A stretch of DNA of 64,000 nucleotides from Thermomicrobiales bacterium (GCA_019637585.1 JAHBVL010000002.1:434001-498000), one strand, 5' to 3'; positions 18,897 through 28,285 are shown, counted from the stretch's first letter. The notes: a model not told the origin generated them from the sequence alone. Translations and numbers: made by a program.

Positions 18897-18919
18897 GGGG
18901 CGTCTGAGTCAGGCGCCCC
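18897..18919 (+). terminator. GC-rich hairpin after the FmdB-like gene
   Basis: GGGGCGTCT and AGGCGCCCC form a 9-bp stem (one G-U) around GAGTC, followed by ACCTTTCCCC. It is a plausible but weak intrinsic terminator between the zinc-ribbon gene and cysE. Confidence 0.5.
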
Positions 18920-18957
18920 ACCTTTCCCCTTCGCCCAGAAGGTAGTGTGATCTTCGT

Positions 18958-18979
18958 CCCAGGCAAGGGCGTGCCTGGG
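18958..18979 (+). promoter_or_regulatory. 8-bp perfect hairpin just upstream of cysE start
   Basis: CCCAGGCA and TGCCTGGG pair around a 6-nt loop and end 5 nt before the first possible cysE ATG. The stem could affect ribosome access. T-box signatures were looked for and are absent. Confidence 0.4.
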
Positions 18980-18984
18980 CTCCG

Positions 18985-19662
18985 ATGGAACACAACATGA
19001 GCATTGCCGAAGAAATTCAGACAATCAAACAGCGCGACCCTGCCGCCAGATCGACCCTGGAGATCATCCTGGTCTATCCGGGCTTCCACGCGCTCCAGCT
19101 GCACAAGGTCGCGTCGAGACTACACCGCGCTGGGTTCAAGCTCCCCGCCAGGATGATCAGTCACCTGGGGCGCTTTTTGACCGGAATCGAAATCCATCCG
19201 GGCGCTCAGATCGGTGATCGTTTTTTCATCGACCACGGGATGGGCGTGGTCATTGGTGAGACATCGATCATTGGGGATGACGTCATGCTCTATCAGGGCG
19301 TGACATTGGGAGGAACCGGCAAAGCGCGCGGCAAACGCCATCCTACCCTGGGCAATGGCGTCATCGTCGGCGTCGGGGCCAAGATCCTTGGCGATGTCAC
19401 CATCGGCGACAACGCGCGCATCGGCGGCGGCGCCGTCGTGCTTCGCGATGTCCCGGCGGATACGACGGCAGTCGGGATTCCGGCCCGGGCGGTCGCCTGG
19501 ACCGACCCGAAATCGGGCGAGATTCGGCGAGTGGAAACACTCCCCGACCCGCAGCGCGACGCCGTTTTCGCGTTGACGCAGCGTGTCGAAGAACTGGAAG
19601 AAGCGATCAGGCAACTGAAACTGGCCGGCGAAACGCGGGCGATCGATGAGGGAACCCAGTGA
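18985..19662 (+). CDS. cysE: Serine O-acetyltransferase
   Basis: This 225-residue enzyme transfers acetyl from acetyl-CoA to serine, giving O-acetylserine, the first step of cysteine synthesis. After an N-terminal helical region ([20 protein letters not shown]) comes a left-handed beta-helix of hexapeptide repeats ([38 protein letters not shown]) with the catalytic His in [27 protein letters not shown] is typical of CysE. The start may also be the ATG at 18997. Its stop overlaps the GTG start of cysS by 4 bp, so cysteine formation and cysteinyl-tRNA charging are coupled in one operon. Confidence 0.94.
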   Translation: MEHNMSIAEEIQTIKQRDPAARSTLEIILVYPGFHALQLHKVASRLHRAGFKLPARMISHLGRFLTGIEIHPGAQIGDRFFIDHGMGVVIGETSIIGDDVMLYQGVTLGGTGKARGKRHPTLGNGVIVGVGAKILGDVTIGDNARIGGGAVVLRDVPADTTAVGIPARAVAWTDPKSGEIRRVETLPDPQRDAVFALTQRVEELEEAIRQLKLAGETRAIDEGTQ

Positions 19663-21071
19663 GCGAAGGCAACATACGCATCTACAGCACGCTGAGCCGC
19701 ACGGTCGAGCCGTTCGAGACGATCGAACCGGGCGTCGTCCGCATGTACGTCTGCGGCGTGACCCCCTATGCCAGCGCGCATATCGGACACGGTATGTCGG
19801 TGATCGTCTTCGACATGATCCGCAGGTATCTCGAACACTCGGGATATCGGGTCCGGCATGTCCAGAATTTCACCGATATCGACGACAAGATCATCGACCG
19901 CGCCAATCGCGAGGGAATCACGGCCAGCGACCTGACGGAATCCCTCATCGCCACCTGGCATGAGGAGACAGCCGCCCTCAACGTGCTGCCGGCCACCATC
20001 TACCCTCAGGCGACGCTGGAGATTCCTCAGATCGTCGCCATGATCGAGGGGCTGATCGCAAAAGGGCACGCCTACGAGCAGGATGGTGACGTCTACTTCC
20101 GGGTTCGGTCGTTCAAGGGGTATGGCAAACTCTCCCGCCGCTCGGTCGATGAGATGATCTCCGGAGCACGGATCGACATCGACGAACGGAAAGAAGACCC
20201 ACTCGATTTCGCTCTCTGGAAATCGGCCAAACCAGGCGAGCCCCACTGGCCCAGCCCCTGGAGCGATGGGCGCCCGGGCTGGCATATCGAGTGCTCGGCC
20301 ATGTGCTCACACCATCTGGACGGCGTGGTCGACATTCACGGCGGCGGCACCGACCTGATCTTCCCGCACCACGAAAACGAAATCGCCCAGTCCGAGGCAT
20401 TTCTGGGTCTGGCGCCATTCGCTCGCTACTGGCTGCACAACGGTCTGCTGCAGCTGGGCGGCGACAAGATGTCGAAGTCGATCGGCAACATCGTCAGCAT
20501 CAGGGAGCTGCTCGAGCGAGGCGTCGCCGACGCGTTCCGGTTGATGGTGCTCCAGTCGCACTACCGGTCGCCGCTGACCTACACCGAGGAATCGCTCATG
20601 GCCGCCCAGAAGGGTCTGGAGCGGTTGCGTGGCGCAGCCACAGCGAGTGCCCAACCCTCGAGTTCGGCGGGAGAAACGGTCGCGTCCGAGCTCGCCACCG
20701 CGGTATCAACGGCGGATGCGCTCTTCCACGAGGCGATGAACGACGACTTCGACTCGCCTCGTGCTATCGCGGCGCTTTTCGACCTCGGCCGCGCCATCAA
20801 CCGGGCGCGCGATGCCGGCGCCGGCGAGGACGCCCTGTCCGCCAGCCAGGAGCGTCTGATCGAGCTGGGGGCGGTGCTCGGTTTGCGTCTCGATGTCGCG
20901 GCCGGCGACCTCGGGGAGGCAGGGCCATACATCGATCTGCTGGTCAGCATCCGGGACGAGCTCAGGGTGGCCAAACAGTGGGCTTTGTCGGATCGCATCC
21001 GTGACGAGCTGATGGCGCGAGGAGTCGAGATTGCGGACGGACCACAGGCGTCGACCTGGCGCAAAGCCTGA
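19659..21071 (+). CDS. cysS: Cysteinyl-tRNA synthetase
   Basis: The 470-residue class I synthetase charges tRNA-Cys. The HIGH motif appears as SAHIGHGM and the KMSKS motif as DKMSKSIGN. The zinc ligands are visible as Cys in VCGVTPY, Cys in IECSAM, and His/Glu in FPHHENE. It starts with GTG inside the end of cysE. The length and domain order are normal, with a C-terminal anticodon-binding helical region that includes a short Ala/Ser-rich stretch. Confidence 0.96.
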   Translation: MSEGNIRIYSTLSRTVEPFETIEPGVVRMYVCGVTPYASAHIGHGMSVIVFDMIRRYLEHSGYRVRHVQNFTDIDDKIIDRANREGITASDLTESLIATWHEETAALNVLPATIYPQATLEIPQIVAMIEGLIAKGHAYEQDGDVYFRVRSFKGYGKLSRRSVDEMISGARIDIDERKEDPLDFALWKSAKPGEPHWPSPWSDGRPGWHIECSAMCSHHLDGVVDIHGGGTDLIFPHHENEIAQSEAFLGLAPFARYWLHNGLLQLGGDKMSKSIGNIVSIRELLERGVADAFRLMVLQSHYRSPLTYTEESLMAAQKGLERLRGAATASAQPSSSAGETVASELATAVSTADALFHEAMNDDFDSPRAIAALFDLGRAINRARDAGAGEDALSASQERLIELGAVLGLRLDVAAGDLGEAGPYIDLLVSIRDELRVAKQWALSDRIRDELMARGVEIADGPQASTWRKA

Positions 21072-21834
21072 GCGGAAACACATCGCGCCAGCCGGATCGG
21101 AGCTGCTCTTTGGCCGCAACGCTGTTGCTGAAGCGCTGCGGGGCCGGAGATCGCACCAGAAGCTGATCGTTGCCGAGGGTGTCAAATGGGACGCCCGCAT
21201 GCAGGAGATCCGGCAGGCGGCCGAATCGGCTGGACTGGCGCTCGACATCGTGCCGCGACAACTGCTGGATGACGAGATTCGGGGAGCGCGCCACCAGGGC
21301 GTGGCGCTGGTCACGTCAGCCTATCCGTACGTCGACGGCGACGCTCTGATCTCCAATGGCTGGTCGATCCTGGTTCTCGACCACATTCAGGACCCGCAGA
21401 ATGTCGGCTCGCTGCTGCGGGCGGCCGAGGCGTTCGGCGTGCGAGGTGTCGCGCTCCCCCGGGATCGGTCCGCCGCCATCACCCCGGCGGTTGTCAACGC
21501 CTCCGCCGGTGCGGTCGAGCATCTGCACGTTGCACAAGTGACGAATGTCGGCCGCCTCCTCGAACAGATGAAGTCATCGGGATACTGGATCGTCGGGCTG
21601 GACAACGACGAACGAGCCCAATCGCTCGAATTCCTCTCTGTCCCCCTGCCGTTCGGCCTTGTGGTGGGCTCCGAGGGCAAGGGCATGGCCCAGTCGACCG
21701 CATCCCGGTGCGACTTCCTGGCCAGGATCGACCAAATCGGCTCGATTGAGTCGCTCAACGCGGCCATCGCTGGCTCCATTGCGCTGTTCTGGCTGACCCA
21801 ATCCGCCAGATTGGCCAAAGTTGCCGGGAAATAG
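21031..21834 (+). CDS. rlmB: TrmH/RlmB family 23S rRNA 2'-O-methyltransferase
   Basis: The 267-residue SPOUT methyltransferase has an N-terminal substrate-binding domain (LLFGRNAVAEALRG) and the three SpoU motifs: NVGSLLRAAEAFGVRG, LVVGSEGKGM and IGSIESLNAAIAGSIALF. RlmB methylates G2251 of 23S rRNA with SAM; the name is by family pattern. The likely start is TTG 21031, overlapping cysS by 41 bp, and the order cysE-cysS-rlmB is a common arrangement. Confidence 0.88.
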   Translation: MRTDHRRRPGAKPERKHIAPAGSELLFGRNAVAEALRGRRSHQKLIVAEGVKWDARMQEIRQAAESAGLALDIVPRQLLDDEIRGARHQGVALVTSAYPYVDGDALISNGWSILVLDHIQDPQNVGSLLRAAEAFGVRGVALPRDRSAAITPAVVNASAGAVEHLHVAQVTNVGRLLEQMKSSGYWIVGLDNDERAQSLEFLSVPLPFGLVVGSEGKGMAQSTASRCDFLARIDQIGSIESLNAAIAGSIALFWLTQSARLAKVAGK

Positions 21835-21866
21835 CCGGAAAGCGTATAGTTACACAGGTTATCTTG

Positions 21867-21880
21867 TGTGTACGTACACA
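21867..21880. promoter_or_regulatory. 14-bp perfect palindrome upstream of rplI
   Basis: TGTGTACGTACACA lies between rlmB and rplI, 49 bp before the rplI start. It is a candidate operator for a dimeric regulator; no matching regulator is in the window. Confidence 0.4.
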
Positions 21881-21928
21881 ATGCCCTGCTTGGGTTTCCC
21901 ACTGTGAATGCGATATGGAAGGCATCCG

Positions 21929-22435
21929 ATGAAGGTCATTTTGCGCCAAGATGTAGAGAGCCTCGGCGAAGCCGGCGACGTCAAGAATGTTTCCGATGGA
22001 TACGCTCGCAATTATCTGATTCCCAAAGGCTACGCCATCATCGCCACACCGGGTGAGCTGAAGGTCCTGGCTGAGAACCAGAAGGTCAAGGATCGCAAGA
22101 TCGCCTACCAGGAGCAGGATCTCAAAGAGCTGGCCGATCGCATCAGCACCGTCACCCTCGAATTCGAGGCGCGGGCGGGCGATCAGGGACGGCTCTTCGG
22201 ATCGGTCACCGCTGGAGATATCGCCGACAAGCTGACCACCACCATCAAGCACGAGATCGATCGCCGCAAGGTGCATCTGGATGAGCCCATCCGCACATCC
22301 GGCTCCCACAAGGTGACGATCAATCTGGTCGGCAAGCTGAAACCGGAGATCACCGTTGTCGTCAACGGTCTGGTCGACGAAGAAGCCGCCGAAGCGGTGG
22401 AGACCGAAGAAGCCGCCGCCGAAGCAGTCGCCTAG
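21929..22435 (+). CDS. rplI: Ribosomal protein L9
   Basis: The 168-residue protein begins MKVILRQDVESLGEAGDVKNVSDGYARNYLIPKGYA, the L9 N-terminal rRNA-binding signature. A long connecting helix and the C-terminal domain follow, with an Ala/Glu-rich tail about 15-20 residues longer than usual. ATG 21929 is preceded by GGAAGG at good spacing, so the longer frame from 21908 is rejected. It heads the rplI-dnaB-dnaD-dnaI stretch. Confidence 0.96.
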   Translation: MKVILRQDVESLGEAGDVKNVSDGYARNYLIPKGYAIIATPGELKVLAENQKVKDRKIAYQEQDLKELADRISTVTLEFEARAGDQGRLFGSVTAGDIADKLTTTIKHEIDRRKVHLDEPIRTSGSHKVTINLVGKLKPEITVVVNGLVDEEAAEAVETEEAAAEAVA

Positions 22436-22551
22436 CACATACGCGCTCAGTCTCGCTCCTGCTAGACTCTACAACGAACCGGTCAACGAACAGTCCGTCG
22501 GTGCACATGCGCTGGCCGGTCGTCGCTCCTTCCCGCATCGGAGCCTGATCC

Positions 22552-23895
22552 ATGGTATCCGCAGTCGATCGGTTACCCCCTCACAACATCGAAGCAGAGC
22601 AGTCGGTTCTGGGCAGTATCCTGCTCGACCGGGACGCCATTATCGGCGTGGCGACGTCGCTCAAGTCGGATGACTTCTACCATCCGGCCAACGGCACCGT
22701 CTATCAGGCGATTCGCGATCTCTACGAACGCCGCGAACCGACGGACATCCTGACCCTTTCCGACGAACTCACCCGCCGGGGTCAGATCGATCAGGTGGGC
22801 GGTCTCGCCTATCTGGCATCCCTGATGGACGTGGTGCCGACCGCGGTGCACGTCGAGTACTACGCAAAAATCGTCGAACGCACCGCGACGATGCGACGGT
22901 TGATCGATGCCGGAGCCTTCATTGTCGGACTTGGCTTCCGCGAAGACCTGGAGGTGCAGGAAGCGCTCGACTCCGCCGAACGGCGCGTGTTCGATGTCGC
23001 ACAGCGACGTTCGACCACCGAGTTCGTGCAGATTCAAACCGTTCTGGAGGAGCTGTTCGATCGACTCGACGCCATTCAGCACGATCGGGGCTCGCTGGTT
23101 GGCGTGCCCACCGGTTTCCTCGATCTCGATCGGCTGACCGGCGGGCTGCAACGGTCCGATTTGATCATCGTGGCGGCTCGGCCGAGCTTCGGCAAATCAT
23201 CACTGGCCCTCGGTCTCGCGCACACCGCGGCCGTCCTGCACAACCGGACCGTGGGCATCTTCTCGCTGGAGATGCAGGCGGAACAGGTCGTGCAGCGCAT
23301 CCTGTCGATCGAAACATCGGTCGATATCCACAAGCTGCGAACCGGCAGTATTTCCGATAGGGAATGGGGCGCCCTGTCCCGCGCACTGGGCCGAGTCGGG
23401 GAGTCTCCCATTTTCATCGACGACTCGCCGACGTTGTCCGTCATGGATATCAAGTCGAAATCGCGCCGGCTGCAGGCCGAGCATGGCCTCGACCTGATCG
23501 TCGTCGATTACCTGCAGCTGATGACCGGACAGCGCTCCGAGAACCGGGTGCAGCAGATCGCGGAGATTTCCCGGGGGCTCAAATCGCTGGCCCGAGAGCT
23601 GAACGTGCCGGTCATCGCCCTGTCGCAGCTTTCCCGCGCGATCGAAAATCGCCCGAATCACCGGCCAATGCTCTCCGACCTTCGCGAATCGGGATCGATC
23701 GAACAGGATGCCGACATCGTGCTGTTTATCCATCGCGAGGACAAGTTCAATCCGGAGTACGAGAAGAAGAATGTCGCCGAGCTGATTCTGGCCAAGCATC
23801 GCAATGGCCCGACGGCCTCGTTCGAGGTCCACTTCTTCGACAAGACCGCCCGCTTCTCGTCGATGGAAACGATCAAAGATCCTGGACTCTCGTGA
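22552..23895 (+). CDS. dnaB: Replicative DNA helicase DnaB
   Basis: The 447-residue RecA-type hexameric helicase unwinds DNA 5'-3' at the replication fork. The N-terminal domain begins PPHNIEAEQSVLGSILLD. The RecA core has Walker A RPSFGKSSLAL, Walker B DLIVVDYLQLM, the arginine-finger region SRAIENRPNHRPMLSDLRESG and C-terminal LAKHRNGPTASFEVHF. No intein is present. Its stop shares one base with the start of the following DnaD-like gene. Confidence 0.97.
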   Translation: MVSAVDRLPPHNIEAEQSVLGSILLDRDAIIGVATSLKSDDFYHPANGTVYQAIRDLYERREPTDILTLSDELTRRGQIDQVGGLAYLASLMDVVPTAVHVEYYAKIVERTATMRRLIDAGAFIVGLGFREDLEVQEALDSAERRVFDVAQRRSTTEFVQIQTVLEELFDRLDAIQHDRGSLVGVPTGFLDLDRLTGGLQRSDLIIVAARPSFGKSSLALGLAHTAAVLHNRTVGIFSLEMQAEQVVQRILSIETSVDIHKLRTGSISDREWGALSRALGRVGESPIFIDDSPTLSVMDIKSKSRRLQAEHGLDLIVVDYLQLMTGQRSENRVQQIAEISRGLKSLARELNVPVIALSQLSRAIENRPNHRPMLSDLRESGSIEQDADIVLFIHREDKFNPEYEKKNVAELILAKHRNGPTASFEVHFFDKTARFSSMETIKDPGLS

Positions 23896-24665
23896 TGCAA
23901 CCGGCGTTTGGCGAAAGCAGAAACGAACCGGATGCAGCCGCACTGGCGCCGGAGATGGTGTGTATTCCGGCCGCCTGGTTCGATGCATTCATACTCTCCG
24001 CAGGGTCACAGGACGAGGCCATCGTTCTGGCGGCTTGTATGCGAATGTGCAGGGATGAACAGGGCGTTCTCGTCGTCGAAGAGCACGATCTGCTGTCGAA
24101 CGATGCGTTGATCGCGGGAGTCGGCAGCACCGGTTCGCAAACCGCGACGTCGAAGATTCTGCGCGCGCTCAATCGGGCCGTGCGGCGCGGCGCGCTGGTC
24201 CGCATGTGGGTTGGCGAAGGCGACGCGCAGCGAACCCGCTACGCGTTGCCGGTCGTTTCGGCCGAGCAGAAGCGGCAGGCGACGGCGGTTGCGGATGATC
24301 CTGATGACGGTGCGCGCGTGCGGAGCTATGATCCGACCGCTCCTTCCGTGTTCACGGCCTACGAGGACGCCATCGGCATGCTGACGCCGCTCGTCGCCGA
24401 CCAGATCCAGCAGGCACTGGAACGCCATCCGGCCGAACAGCTTCTCGACGCTATTCGCGAGGCTGTTCGGGTCAACCGGCGGAGTTGGCGGTACATTCAG
24501 CACATCCTTCAGAATTGGTCAGGTCCGGGCCGGGAGAGCGTCGCGGACATCGAGGTCAACCATGAAACGCATCAGCGACGTGATCAAGAACGTCTCGATC
24601 CCGATCAATACCGGGGAGAGCGACACCTCGAGCGAGCTCGAGACCTACAAGTGCGCGATCTGTAA
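23895..24665 (+). CDS. DnaD domain protein, putative replication/primosome factor
   Basis: Translation from ATG 23895, which shares one base with the dnaB stop, gives 256 residues. An N-terminal winged-helix-like part (roughly 20-115) precedes the DnaD-type C-terminal helical domain from about residue 155: VFTAYEDAIGMLTPLVADQI followed by AIREAVRVNRRSWRYIQHIL and NW. DnaD proteins remodel DNA and help load the helicase. The last 35 codons, rich in Arg, Asp and Glu, overlap the next gene by 104 bp in another frame, which is unusual. The position between helicase and loader genes strongly supports a primosomal role. Confidence 0.8.
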   Translation: MQPAFGESRNEPDAAALAPEMVCIPAAWFDAFILSAGSQDEAIVLAACMRMCRDEQGVLVVEEHDLLSNDALIAGVGSTGSQTATSKILRALNRAVRRGALVRMWVGEGDAQRTRYALPVVSAEQKRQATAVADDPDDGARVRSYDPTAPSVFTAYEDAIGMLTPLVADQIQQALERHPAEQLLDAIREAVRVNRRSWRYIQHILQNWSGPGRESVADIEVNHETHQRRDQERLDPDQYRGERHLERARDLQVRDL

Positions 24666-25326
24666 AGACCGCCAGTGGCTCCGAGTCGACGCCGAGCCCG
24701 GTCACCCGAATTTCGGCCGGCTCTTCCCCTGCGAGTGCTACGTTCGCGAACGGGAGGACCGCCTCGCGGGCGAGCTCTTCGACCTCTCCCAGCTCCAGGC
24801 GCTCTCGGACATGACCTTTGCCAATTTCGATGAATCGGTCCCCGGCATTCGTCCGGCGTATGACGCCGCGGTGACGTTCGCTCGCAATCCGGCCGGCTGG
24901 ATCTTCTTCCACGGTTCATACGGCGTCGGGAAAACCCATCTTGCGGTGGCCATCGCCAACGAAGTCCTGCGCAGCAACACGATGGGGGTCTACTTCAGGG
25001 TGGTGCCGGATTTGCTCGATCAGCTTCGGGCGACATTCGACCCGGAACATGGCGTGGCGTACGATGAACGATTCCAGCAAATCCGCAACGCGCACCTCCT
25101 GATTCTCGACGATCTCGGCACGGAGCAGACGACGCCCTGGGCTCGCGAGAAGCTCTATCAGCTCTTCAATCACCGCTACAACGAGCAGCTTCCCACGGTT
25201 GTCACATCAAACCAGGACTACAAGCACATCGATCAGCGCATCCTCTCCCGCATGCTGGATACGCGCCTTTCTCAACGATTATTCATCGAGGCGGAAGATT
25301 ACCGGCTCACTCCGGGTCCCCGATAG
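24562..25326 (+). CDS. DnaC/DnaI-type helicase loader ATPase
   Basis: The 254-residue AAA+ protein has an N-terminal zinc-binding region with CAIC at about residue 31 and CECY at about 57. The ATPase follows: Walker A HGSYGVGKTHLA, Walker B LLILDDLGTE, sensor ILSRMLDTRL. This layout matches Bacillus DnaI-like loaders rather than IstB, because there is no transposase neighbour and dnaB and a DnaD-like gene precede it. It should open or load DnaB onto DNA with ATP. Confidence 0.87.
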   Translation: MKRISDVIKNVSIPINTGESDTSSELETYKCAICKDRQWLRVDAEPGHPNFGRLFPCECYVREREDRLAGELFDLSQLQALSDMTFANFDESVPGIRPAYDAAVTFARNPAGWIFFHGSYGVGKTHLAVAIANEVLRSNTMGVYFRVVPDLLDQLRATFDPEHGVAYDERFQQIRNAHLLILDDLGTEQTTPWAREKLYQLFNHRYNEQLPTVVTSNQDYKHIDQRILSRMLDTRLSQRLFIEAEDYRLTPGPR

Positions 25327-25418
25327 TCCCGGCACCGGAATTCGGTACTTTCTGAAAGCAAGATCGATGATAGAATCACTTCGGCTCACCCGGTCGACGT
25401 GAACGGAAATCTCATTTC

Positions 25419-26339
25419 ATGGCCGAACTCGAGTGGCTCCTATCGCAGCTTGGGAGCTTTCGGGCGTTTCTTGATATCGCCGTCGTATCCCTGATCATCT
25501 ACTGGCTGCTCAGTGTGGCGCAGGGCACCCGGGCGACCCTGTTGATCCGTGGCGCCATCAGCTTTCTCGCCATTGCCTACATTCTGGCGACCGTTTTCGA
25601 CCTCTCGACACTCAACTGGCTTCTGGCTCGCACCTGGCCGGCCCTGGTCATTGCCATTCCGGTCATCTTCCAGCCCGAACTGCGGCGCGCGCTCGAACAG
25701 CTCGGCCATACCGGGCAGTGGCTGCGCACTCCGTTGTCATCGAGCGATGAGTTCTTCTCCGAAGACGCAATCGACGAAATCGTGCGGGCGGCCGGTCAGC
25801 TGGCCAGGCAGCGATATGGCGCCCTGATGGTGCTGGAACGGGAAACCGGGCTGCAGGACTATGCCGAAACCGGGGTGCCGGTCGATTCCGTTCTGACGAG
25901 GCAGCTCCTGATCAATATCTTCTTCCCGAATACGCCCCTTCACGACGGAGCGACCTTGATCCGCGGCAGCCGCATTCTTGCGTCGAGCGTTGTGTTGCCA
26001 CTGACCGACAACATCTCGGCGTCCAGTCAACTGGGCACGCGGCATCGCGCGGGCATCGGCGTGACCGAAGACTCCGACGCGCTGGCGGTCATTGTTTCCG
26101 AAGAAACGGGGCAGATCGCCGTGGCCCATAGTGGCCGCCTGATCAGAGGGCTCGATCAGGACCGGCTCCGGCGCGTGCTGAGAACCCTCACCCATCTCGA
26201 TCGGGAGGAAACCCGGCCGCAGCGTTCCAACGGCAAGTTCCATTTCCCGACCGGCGAGCTCGTTCGCACGCGACGATCCCGCACCACACAGAAACCAGCC
26301 AACGACGCGGCCCATCACGGCGCGCAGGGATCGCACTAG
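25419..26339 (+). CDS. cdaA: Diadenylate cyclase CdaA
   Basis: The 306-residue enzyme makes cyclic di-AMP from two ATP. Three membrane segments occupy residues 15-35, 40-60 and 68-84. The DisA_N catalytic domain then shows the DGA motif at 176-178 (PLHDGATLI) and RHR at 208-210 (GTRHRAGIGVTE). A 40-residue polar tail follows. It is followed after 6 bp by a YbbR protein, the usual CdaA regulator. glmM, which often completes this operon, is missing here. Confidence 0.95.
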   Translation: MAELEWLLSQLGSFRAFLDIAVVSLIIYWLLSVAQGTRATLLIRGAISFLAIAYILATVFDLSTLNWLLARTWPALVIAIPVIFQPELRRALEQLGHTGQWLRTPLSSSDEFFSEDAIDEIVRAAGQLARQRYGALMVLERETGLQDYAETGVPVDSVLTRQLLINIFFPNTPLHDGATLIRGSRILASSVVLPLTDNISASSQLGTRHRAGIGVTEDSDALAVIVSEETGQIAVAHSGRLIRGLDQDRLRRVLRTLTHLDREETRPQRSNGKFHFPTGELVRTRRSRTTQKPANDAAHHGAQGSH

Positions 26340-26345
26340 AGCCTT

Positions 26346-27581
26346 ATGCTGAATCGACTCCTGGGAAGCACAACACGCGGATCCCTGATGCGACTGGCCG
26401 CATCGGTCGGTCTGGCGCTCATTCTATGGGCGTGGGTCACGACTCTGCGCGATCCGGAAACCACACGATCGTTCAGCGGCGTGCCATTGCAGGTCGCCGA
26501 TTTGCAGGACGACCTGGTGGCCCTCGATCCGCCAGATGAAGTGCAGGTGCGAGCAACCGGACCCCGGTCAGCGATCGAAACCATGCCCAGCAGCTCCGTC
26601 AGCGCCTCGCTGGACATGTCGAAGGTCACCGAACCGGGAACCTACGAGATCGAGGTTGAGGTCAATGCTCCCGAGAGCGTCTGGCGAACGCGGTCCAGCC
26701 CGGCGACAGTCGATATCATCGTGGAAGCCGCCATCACAACGTCCTTCCCGCTGGATGTCGATGTCCACGATCTCGACGCCTCCAGCCTGCGGACGGTAAA
26801 CGTTGAACCAGATCTCGATGAGGTCACCGTGGCAGGCCCCTCCTCACTGATCGACCAGGTCGACCGGGTCGTCATGACAATCGAAACGTCAGGGGGATCG
26901 CGCACCTATCAGACCACGGCCCCGCCTGTGGCTTTCGATGCTGCCGGAGTCGCGATCGAGGGTGTGACCGTCCAACCCGGTGTGGTTGCGGCCACCGTCA
27001 CCGTCGCCGCCCGGGGCAAGAGCGTCGCCGTGCTGGTGTCGACCGAAGGTTCGCCGGCGTCCGGGTTCGAAGTGGTGAACAGGACCGCGAATCCCGTGTC
27101 GGTCATCGTCGAGGGCCCCGAAGAGGTCATCGATCAGATGATTGCGGTCTCGACCGAATCGATTGACATCTCGGGCGCGTCATCAAGCGTGAGCGCCACG
27201 GTGCCGATTGTCGGGCTGCCTGCGGGCGTGACCGTTATCCAGCCGCAATCCGGACAAGTGGATGTGCTCATTCAGATTGGGCAGCAGGGCGTGCGGCAGT
27301 CGCTGACTGGCTTGGAGATCGACATCAGCAACCTTGGGCCAGGTCTGCAAGGTGAGGTCAATCCGACTGAGCTGACGATCGAAGTCGTCGCGCCTGAAGA
27401 GGTGCTCTCGGCGCTGACGGTGGAGAGCATCCAGGTCATCGTCGATGCCAATGGTCTGGGCGAAGGAGTCCACACGGTAACGCCGATGGTGATCGTGCCG
27501 GCGCAGGTTCAGTGGATTTCCGCCAACCCGATCGAAGTGGAACTGACGATCAGCGCAGCGTCGACGCCGGCCGGCGCCTAG
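26346..27581 (+). CDS. cdaR: YbbR-repeat protein, CdaA regulator CdaR
   Basis: The 411-residue protein has one N-terminal membrane anchor (LMRLAASVGLALILWAWV) followed by about four extracytoplasmic YbbR repeats (for example SFSGVPLQVADLQDDLVAL and EEVIDQMIAVSTESIDISG). CdaR-type proteins bind CdaA at the membrane and adjust cyclic di-AMP synthesis. Its TAG stop overlaps the stop of the convergent ANTAR gene within CTAG. Confidence 0.88.
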   Translation: MLNRLLGSTTRGSLMRLAASVGLALILWAWVTTLRDPETTRSFSGVPLQVADLQDDLVALDPPDEVQVRATGPRSAIETMPSSSVSASLDMSKVTEPGTYEIEVEVNAPESVWRTRSSPATVDIIVEAAITTSFPLDVDVHDLDASSLRTVNVEPDLDEVTVAGPSSLIDQVDRVVMTIETSGGSRTYQTTAPPVAFDAAGVAIEGVTVQPGVVAATVTVAARGKSVAVLVSTEGSPASGFEVVNRTANPVSVIVEGPEEVIDQMIAVSTESIDISGASSSVSATVPIVGLPAGVTVIQPQSGQVDVLIQIGQQGVRQSLTGLEIDISNLGPGLQGEVNPTELTIEVVAPEEVLSALTVESIQVIVDANGLGEGVHTVTPMVIVPAQVQWISANPIEVELTISAASTPAGA

Positions 27582-28201
27582 CCGGACGCCGGATCGTTCT
27601 GGTTCTCGGCGGTGCGTTCCATGTCGTAGGTGAGCAGGATCGCTTCCGCGACCTCCTTCATCGACTTTCGCGCGTCCATGCTGGTCTTGCGAATCCGGCG
27701 AAATGCCTCAGCCTCGCTCATGCCATGGGTGTCCATGAGCACGCCCTTGGCCCGCTCGACCACTTTTCGCGACTCCAGCGCCTCTTTGAGGTCGCCGACT
27801 TCGCTTCTGAGCGCCGTGAATTCCGCGAAGCGGGTCAGACTGAGTTCGATGACCGGCAAGAGTTCCGCTTCCCGGAATGGTTTCACCAGATACCCCACCA
27901 CACCGGCACTCTTGGCTCGCTCGACCAATTGCTGGTCGGAATAGGCCGTAAGGAGCACGACCGGCGCGATCTGCTCACTGGTCAGAACGCCGGCAGCGGT
28001 GATGCCGTCGATTTCCGGCATCTGGATATCCATGATGACGATGTCTGGTCTGATCTTGCGCGCCAGGTCGAGCGCACTCTGACCATCGCCAACATCAGCC
28101 ACGACCTCGTAGCCAAGATGGACCAGCATCTCGCGCAGATCGAGCCGGATCAATGACTCGTCATCCGCAATCAGAATGCGACAGGGCGTGCGGTGACTCA
28201 A
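27578..28201 (-). CDS. Response regulator with ANTAR RNA-binding output domain
   Basis: The 207-residue protein has a receiver domain ([19 protein letters not shown], phospho-acceptor D58 in [12 protein letters not shown], conserved Thr in LLTAYS, Lys in YLVKPF). The C-terminal ANTAR domain reads [21 protein letters not shown] and ends [14 protein letters not shown] proteins bind tandem RNA hairpins and prevent transcription termination. The open frame extends to 28330 but would run into tRNA-Pro. TTG 28201, with GGAG upstream, is preferred and GTG 28231 is possible. No partner kinase gene lies in the window. Confidence 0.87.
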   Translation of the reverse strand: MSHRTPCRILIADDESLIRLDLREMLVHLGYEVVADVGDGQSALDLARKIRPDIVIMDIQMPEIDGITAAGVLTSEQIAPVVLLTAYSDQQLVERAKSAGVVGYLVKPFREAELLPVIELSLTRFAEFTALRSEVGDLKEALESRKVVERAKGVLMDTHGMSEAEAFRRIRKTSMDARKSMKEVAEAILLTYDMERTAENQNDPASG

Positions 28202-28285
28202 CGAATCGCTCCACAACTGCGAATCAGACACAAAAAACCACGAAACAGGCGACTGGCATACTGCCGGCACTTCCGTTTCGCGGCC

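Noticed and set aside
18819-18985. T-box riboswitch upstream of cysE-cysS
   Set aside because: The stretch GAAGGTAGTGTGATCTTCGTCC looked T-box-like, but the essential UGGN bulge sequence (GGTGG) is missing and no specifier stem I was recognised.
23364-23894. N-terminal half of the 433-codon frame overlapping dnaB
   Set aside because: This part is an out-of-frame shadow of dnaB; only the part from ATG 23895 onward is the DnaD-like gene.
24562-25326. IstB-type transposition helper
   Set aside because: The AAA+ protein resembles IstB, but there is no transposase or insertion sequence, and the neighbours are dnaB and a DnaD-like gene.
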